This document shows positions 33,885-37,516 of a DNA stretch of 37,516 bases, one piece after another. The notes below the pieces were generated by a model. It did no database searches, was not told the origin of the DNA, and was given only the letters and a program-made list of their open reading frames with translations. This DNA comes from Neisseria sp. GTDB lineage: Bacteria > Pseudomonadota > Gammaproteobacteria > Burkholderiales > Neisseriaceae. The stretch covers positions 1 through 37,516 of the forward strand of contig NZ_JAUNHL010000027.1 in NCBI RefSeq assembly GCF_030523955.1, in the 5' to 3' direction. The position numbers and the translations under genes are program-made. Every line of letters starts with the position of its first letter. Within the stretch, counting starts at the first letter, position 1.

Positions 33885-34678
33885 TAAGGCAGCATCGGAC
33901 GCTTTTCCGTTAAATACCGCCAATAACGTTGCGGCATCATTTGCCGGTGTTGGCGCAGGTTGATGCGCGAAGTGATGGTGGTGCTTTTGAAATAGCGTTG
34001 CCACAGTTTCTGATAATACTGCTCACGCTCGGACAAAGCGGCATGTTCGCCGGAAATATCTAAATCATGAATTCGATATAGCTCGGTTTTATCAAAATAC
34101 ACGCCATAATTGCGACCGATGTCGAAAATCAGCCATTGCTGGTCGGCGTAACGGTTACGGAAAAAGCGCGTAATCAGCGGCAATATGTCAAACTGAGGTT
34201 CGATGCAGGCGATGTAGGTCGGTTCGGTTTGATCGTGAACATGATATTCTTCAAAACGGACAAAAGCCTCCATGTGGTGTTTTTCACGGCCGACGGTTTT
34301 CACCCATTGTGCCCACTGCATCACATCCGGATGGCCATAGTCACTGAGAATATTCGGTTTATCCGGCTGCGCCAAAGCAAGGCGGACGATGCGCAAGAAA
34401 GTGTCGGGCATATCTTTGTCGTCAATGAGAAAACCGTAAATCAATGTTTGGATGCCACGCCTGCCCAATTGGCGTTGCAAGCGCTCAAGCACGCGGGTGG
34501 CGTGTTCGGCGCTGCTGCTTACGGAAATCGTGCTGCCAAACAAATCGCCGTCATTCGGATCGGCACTGATGTGCACGCACTCGGGCGGATATTTGTTGGC
34601 ATATACCGCAAATACCGCGCTGAGCAAGCCGTCGAAGCTACCGTCGTAAATTAAGGTGTATTGCTCGGGTGTGCTCAT
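33884..34678 (-). CDS. TIGR03915-type partner of radical SAM protein
   Basis: A 264-residue soluble protein that resembles the TIGR03915 (DUF4130) family, found next to a radical SAM protein linked to uracil-DNA glycosylases. It begins YTLIYDGSFDGLLSAVFAVY and ends with MMPQRYWRYLTEK, both typical. FGSTISVSSSAEHATRVLERL and YADQQWLIFDIGRNYGVYFD are further conserved parts. Its function is unknown; a DNA-repair or DNA-modification role is inferred from partners in other genomes. The stop codon is formed at the edge of a MITE, but the end looks complete. No strong ribosome site. It is 75 bp downstream of the radical SAM gene. Confidence 0.8.
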   Translation of the reverse strand: MSTPEQYTLIYDGSFDGLLSAVFAVYANKYPPECVHISADPNDGDLFGSTISVSSSAEHATRVLERLQRQLGRRGIQTLIYGFLIDDKDMPDTFLRIVRLALAQPDKPNILSDYGHPDVMQWAQWVKTVGREKHHMEAFVRFEEYHVHDQTEPTYIACIEPQFDILPLITRFFRNRYADQQWLIFDIGRNYGVYFDKTELYRIHDLDISGEHAALSEREQYYQKLWQRYFKSTTITSRINLRQHRQMMPQRYWRYLTEKRPMLP

Positions 34679-34752
34679 AATTTTCGGGTTTGTCGCCTAT
34701 TGCCGGAAAAGCTTAGTTGAATGAGAAGAAAGGCTTACTTTTATTTGTTTGC

Positions 34753-36012
34753 TTATCCAAACAAATCACCTTGCACGGTGTCGCTTTGCATAAATTTGGA
34801 ACGCGTCTGCTGCAACAGTAAATTCGGCAGGTTCGGGCTGTCGATTAAGGAAGCGTAACGGTTGGGTTCGGGCAAGGTGATGAAATAACGTGCGCGGTTG
34901 AGAGCAATGCCCATTTTCACCAACTGCGCCCAAGTGAGCATGCGGAAGCGGCGCGCCTGCACAATGCGTTTGGCCGATTTCACACCGATACCGGGTACGC
35001 GCAAAATCATTTCCAGCGGCGCATGCTGCAAGGCCACCGGGAAATAGGCACGGTGGCGTAGCGCCCATGCCAGTTTCGGATCGAAATCCAAATCGAGAAA
35101 CGGCTGGTCGCGATCAAGAATTTCATGCTCGGCAAAGCCGTAAAAACGCATCAGCCAATCGGCCTGATACAGGCGGTTTTCCCGCCGCAACGGAACTTGC
35201 GCCGATAAAGGCGGCAGGCGGCTGTCTTCCAGCACCGGCACATAGCCCGAGTAATACACGCGTTTGAGGCCGTAGTTTTGATAAAACCGGCTGGCGGCGT
35301 GAATGATTTGGCGGTCGTTTTCACCGCTGGCACCGATGATAAGCTGCGTACTTTGCCCCGCCGGTGCGAATTTCGGTGTAGATTTGATGGTCTTGCGGCT
35401 ATCGGCGGTAGCGGCGATTTCATGTTTGACAAACAACATGGGCCGGGTGATATCGGCATGTTTTTTCTCGGGCGCAAGCCGCTCCAAGCCCGATATGGTG
35501 GGAATTTCCATATTGATACTCAGTCGGTCGGCATAGCGTCCGGCCTCCTGAAGGATTTCCTCTGAAGCTTTGGGAATGGCCTTAAGGTGGATATAACCGT
35601 TGAATCGGTGTTCAGTACGCAGTTTTTTGGCAATACGCACCAAGCGTTCCATGGTGTAGTCGGCGTTTTTGAAAATACCCGAACTCAGAAAAAGCCCTTC
35701 GATATAATTGCGCCGGTAAAAACTGATGGTTAAATCAACCACCTCTTCAACGGTAAACGCAGCGCGCGGCACGTCATTGCTGCGACGCGATACGCAATAA
35801 GCGCAATCATAAATACAATGGTTGGTCAGCAGGATTTTTAAAAGCGATACGCAGCGGCCATCTTCGGTAAAGCTGTGGCAAATTCCGGCGCGCGACGAGT
35901 TGCCCAAGCCGCCGTTGTTTTTGCGCGAACCTCCGCTGGATGAACAAGAAACATCATATTTGGCCGCGTCCGCCAAAATCGCCAGCTTGCGGTTGATTTT
36001 ATCGTAATCCAT
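34753..36012 (-). CDS. Putative DNA modification/repair radical SAM protein
   Basis: A 419-residue protein of the TIGR03916 type. The radical SAM cluster motif CX3CX2C is C66, C70, C73 (CIYDCAYC). Further cysteines at 23, 45 and 54 could bind a second cluster. An SSGGSRKNN loop (25-33) precedes it. A helix-hairpin-helix DNA-binding motif (MILRVPGIGVKSAKRIVQAR) is at about 335-354. The C-terminus ends QGDLFG, which resembles the QxxLF beta-clamp-binding peptide. The ATG at 36012 is chosen over a TTG at 36018. The reaction it catalyses is not known; the motifs point to DNA. Confidence 0.85.
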   Translation of the reverse strand: MDYDKINRKLAILADAAKYDVSCSSSGGSRKNNGGLGNSSRAGICHSFTEDGRCVSLLKILLTNHCIYDCAYCVSRRSNDVPRAAFTVEEVVDLTISFYRRNYIEGLFLSSGIFKNADYTMERLVRIAKKLRTEHRFNGYIHLKAIPKASEEILQEAGRYADRLSINMEIPTISGLERLAPEKKHADITRPMLFVKHEIAATADSRKTIKSTPKFAPAGQSTQLIIGASGENDRQIIHAASRFYQNYGLKRVYYSGYVPVLEDSRLPPLSAQVPLRRENRLYQADWLMRFYGFAEHEILDRDQPFLDLDFDPKLAWALRHRAYFPVALQHAPLEMILRVPGIGVKSAKRIVQARRFRMLTWAQLVKMGIALNRARYFITLPEPNRYASLIDSPNLPNLLLQQTRSKFMQSDTVQGDLFG

Positions 36013-36329
36013 ATTCAATATTAGAGCCTTTTGGCATGAAATCGACCGTATCAGATACCACCGTTTTTTTTTGCTTAAACACTTTTTCTACCCGCATATG
36101 TTCTGCGGTGTTTTTTCGGCAGTAGTATTCTACTTTAACTATTTTTTTCTGCCTTGCCAATCATCCGTCATCAGGAACATTTTGCTGCTATTTTACCTTT
36201 GGATTTGCCAATAGCTTAGGTCGTATTAATTTTAAAACGTATCAAGACTGCTTTTCTCAAACACAGGCCGTCTGAAAGCAAACGGCGCAGCTTCTGCGCA
36301 GCCAAAACTTTCAGACGGCCTCAAGCCTT
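36013..36329. other. Spacer with poly-T tract and foreign-dialect DUS pair
   Basis: 317 bases between the radical SAM start and the LysR end. It holds a run of nine T (36064-36072) about 50 bases upstream of the radical SAM gene, AT-rich promoter-like DNA, and the AG-dialect DUS pair at 36265-36321. No gene was found. Confidence 0.65.
36265..36321 (-). terminator. Inverted AG-DUS pair ending the LysR gene
   Basis: AGGCCGTCTGAA (36265-36276) and TTCAGACGGCCT (36310-36321), plus an inner GGCGCAG...CTGCGCAGCC match, form a hairpin just past the LysR stop. This is the dialect of other Neisseria species (AG-DUS), unlike the rest of the window. Confidence 0.85.
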
Positions 36330-37208
36330 TCAAACGGCCGACTTCAGCAACCAGTTTTTCACCGTTTGCACCGCCGCGCCAACCTGCCGTTTGTCGGGCA
36401 TACACACATAATAAAACTGGCCGTGCAAAACCGGCTCTGTAACCACTTCCAACAAATTCAAACGCAATTCTTCGGCCAGCAGCGGCAGGCCGAGCAAGGC
36501 CACGCCATGCCCGGCCACCGCTGCCTGCACGGCATGCGTGCCGTCGGAATAACGGGTACCGTGACGGAACAGCGCCGGCGGCAATCCCGCCTGCTCCGCC
36601 CATGCCGGCCAATCGAACACCTGCTGCTGCGGCAGATACCAGTTTAGGTGGATTAACGGCCATTGCGCGGCATCTGCTGGCAATTTCCGTTTCAGCCACG
36701 GCGCAGCCACCGGTGCGAAGCATTCCTGAAACAACGGCTCGGCCGTTGCACCTGCAAACGTGCCGCTGCCGTAGCGTACGGCCAAATCCGCCGCGCCGCC
36801 GTTCAAATCTGCCGCAGCATATGAAGCGTGAACATGCAAATCGATGCCCGGGCAAGCCGTCTGAAAATCCGCCAGCTTCGGCACCAGCCATTTGGCGGCG
36901 AATTCAGGCGTTACCGACACCGTTACTTTGGTACGGCCGACGTTGCGGATGCGCTCGATGGCGGCGGAAATACCGTCCAAACCCTCCGTTACCGCCGCCA
37001 GCAGCAGCTCTCCTTCGGCAGTCAACGCCACTGCGCGCACCTTGCGCACAAACAGCGCGCACCCCAAAGCCTCTTCCAGCGCACGGATACGGTGGCTGAC
37101 CGCGGTAGCGCTCACCGATAAGGATTCGGCCGCCGCTTTAAAACTGCCCGAGCGTGCGGCAGCCTCGAATACATAAAGGGCATCGAGCGAAGGTAGGATT
37201 CTGGCCAT
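36330..37208 (-). CDS. LysR-type regulator, GcvA-like
   Basis: A 292-residue transcription factor. Residues 5-65 form the winged HTH (ALYVFEAAARSGSFKAAAESL and VSATAVSHRIRALEEALG), closest in feel to the GcvA/AmpR group. Residues 90-290 form the substrate-binding domain (VTVSVTPEFAAKWLVPKL; GHGVALLGLPLLAEELRLN). It is more GC- and Ala-rich than its neighbours. The gene contains GCCGTCTGAA at 36856-36865 and ends in an AG-DUS pair. Divergent from an azoreductase-like gene, which is its likely target. No ribosome site is evident. Confidence 0.88.
   Translation of the reverse strand: MARILPSLDALYVFEAAARSGSFKAAAESLSVSATAVSHRIRALEEALGCALFVRKVRAVALTAEGELLLAAVTEGLDGISAAIERIRNVGRTKVTVSVTPEFAAKWLVPKLADFQTACPGIDLHVHASYAAADLNGGAADLAVRYGSGTFAGATAEPLFQECFAPVAAPWLKRKLPADAAQWPLIHLNWYLPQQQVFDWPAWAEQAGLPPALFRHGTRYSDGTHAVQAAVAGHGVALLGLPLLAEELRLNLLEVVTEPVLHGQFYYVCMPDKRQVGAAVQTVKNWLLKSAV
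36856..36865 (+). repeat. Standard-dialect DUS core inside LysR gene
   Basis: GCCGTCTGAA, the 10-base core shared by the AT- and AG-DUS dialects of other Neisseria. Confidence 0.85.
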
Positions 37209-37218
37209 CTATTTGATC

Positions 37219-37317
37219 AACTTAAGAAAAAGTACACACGTCATACTCGGGCTTGACCCGAGCATCTCAAGTTTCAGACAAGTTCGGGATACTCGGGTCA
37301 AGCCCGAGTATGACGGA
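37219..37317. repeat. CTCGGG-family repeat in divergent spacer
   Basis: Two palindromic units in opposite orientation: CGTCATACTCGGGCTTGACCCGAGCATCT (two blocks from 37231) and GATACTCGGGTCAAGCCCGAGTATGACG (to about 37314). The lead-in AACTTAAGAAAAAG matches that at 3014-3030. It separates the LysR promoter from that of the azoreductase-like gene. Confidence 0.75.
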
Positions 37318-37461
37318 ACTGTTACGAAAATTTAATGGTTCTGCCATCACAACAGATGAATAGAAGTTATTTATCGCTTGAGAATATATCGTTTGTTTGC
37401 CTGTTTGGCAAACCGGATAATACCCAAACAATCAAGTTATATTCATCTGAAAGGATTCATC

Positions 37462-37516
37462 ATGACCACCCTGCTCCATCTTGATGCCAGCGCCCGCAGC
37501 GGCCTTTCCGGCACCG
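37462..37516 (+). CDS. Azoreductase-like flavodoxin-fold gene, 5' end
   Basis: Eighteen codons before the window ends, reading MTTLLHLDASARSGLSGT. The LHLDASARSGxS start matches FMN-dependent NADH-azoreductase/NAD(P)H oxidoreductase (AzoR type), where it forms the first strand and FMN phosphate loop. GAAAGG lies 7 bases upstream. Divergent from the LysR gene, a common arrangement for this family. Confidence 0.6.
   Translation, partial: MTTLLHLDASARSGLSGT

Overview
The window is chromosomal DNA from a Neisseria species, most likely N. wadsworthii or a close relative. The main evidence is about 30 copies of the DNA uptake sequence (DUS) in the 'wad' dialect, TGCCTGTCTGAA or its 11-base core, in both orientations, many as inverted pairs that double as terminators. 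Supporting signs are a full-length Correia-type repeat, a Neisseria-like ubiD-lpxK-Trm112-kdsB run with adk next to it, an EptA-type lipid A phosphoethanolamine transferase, and small MITEs with IS5-like ends.

Layout. 1-52 is the 3' end of tmRNA. 107-1069 holds a cytochrome b561/PepSY pair. 1381-4553 holds eptA, a glycine-zipper lipoprotein-like protein and a GspG-like membrane protein behind a Correia element. 4657-6171 holds a DUF2322-like protein, a cold-shock protein with a 28-residue coupled microprotein, and a chorismate mutase. 6340-10610 is a minus-strand housekeeping block (adk, kdsB, Trm112, lpxK, ubiD). 11136-28699 is the accessory heart of the window. 29264-33704 holds two Opp-type ATPases without permeases, a nitrilase-fold amidase and a DUF819 membrane protein. 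33884-36012 is a radical-SAM/partner pair of unknown DNA-related function. 36330 to the end is a LysR regulator and the start of an azoreductase-like gene, flanked by the other (AGGCCGTCTGAA) DUS dialect and so probably imported from another Neisseria.

The central region reads as a complete creatinine-to-glycine/serine pathway. Creatininase (27941-28699) opens creatinine to creatine. Creatinase (25254-26483) splits creatine to sarcosine plus urea; its active-site residues can be placed against the Pseudomonas putida enzyme. Heterotetrameric sarcosine oxidase soxBDAG (15298-20556) oxidises sarcosine to glycine and passes the methyl carbon to tetrahydrofolate. GlyA (12837-14087) and PurU (14176-15033) handle the glycine and one-carbon products. 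Two GATase1-AraC regulators sit one beside sox and one divergent from creatinase. Three transporters (BCCT, MHS-type MFS, YkvI-like) lie among these genes and are candidate importers. I do not know of this complete gene set being described in Neisseria, but I could not search for it.

Spacers are full of small mobile repeats: a 160-bp MITE family with a perfect CTAA target duplication, several elements with GAGACCTTTGCAAAA ends that repeatedly abut a DUS, and a dispersed CTCGGGTCAAGCCCGAG palindrome family. No intact transposase, CRISPR array or prophage is visible.
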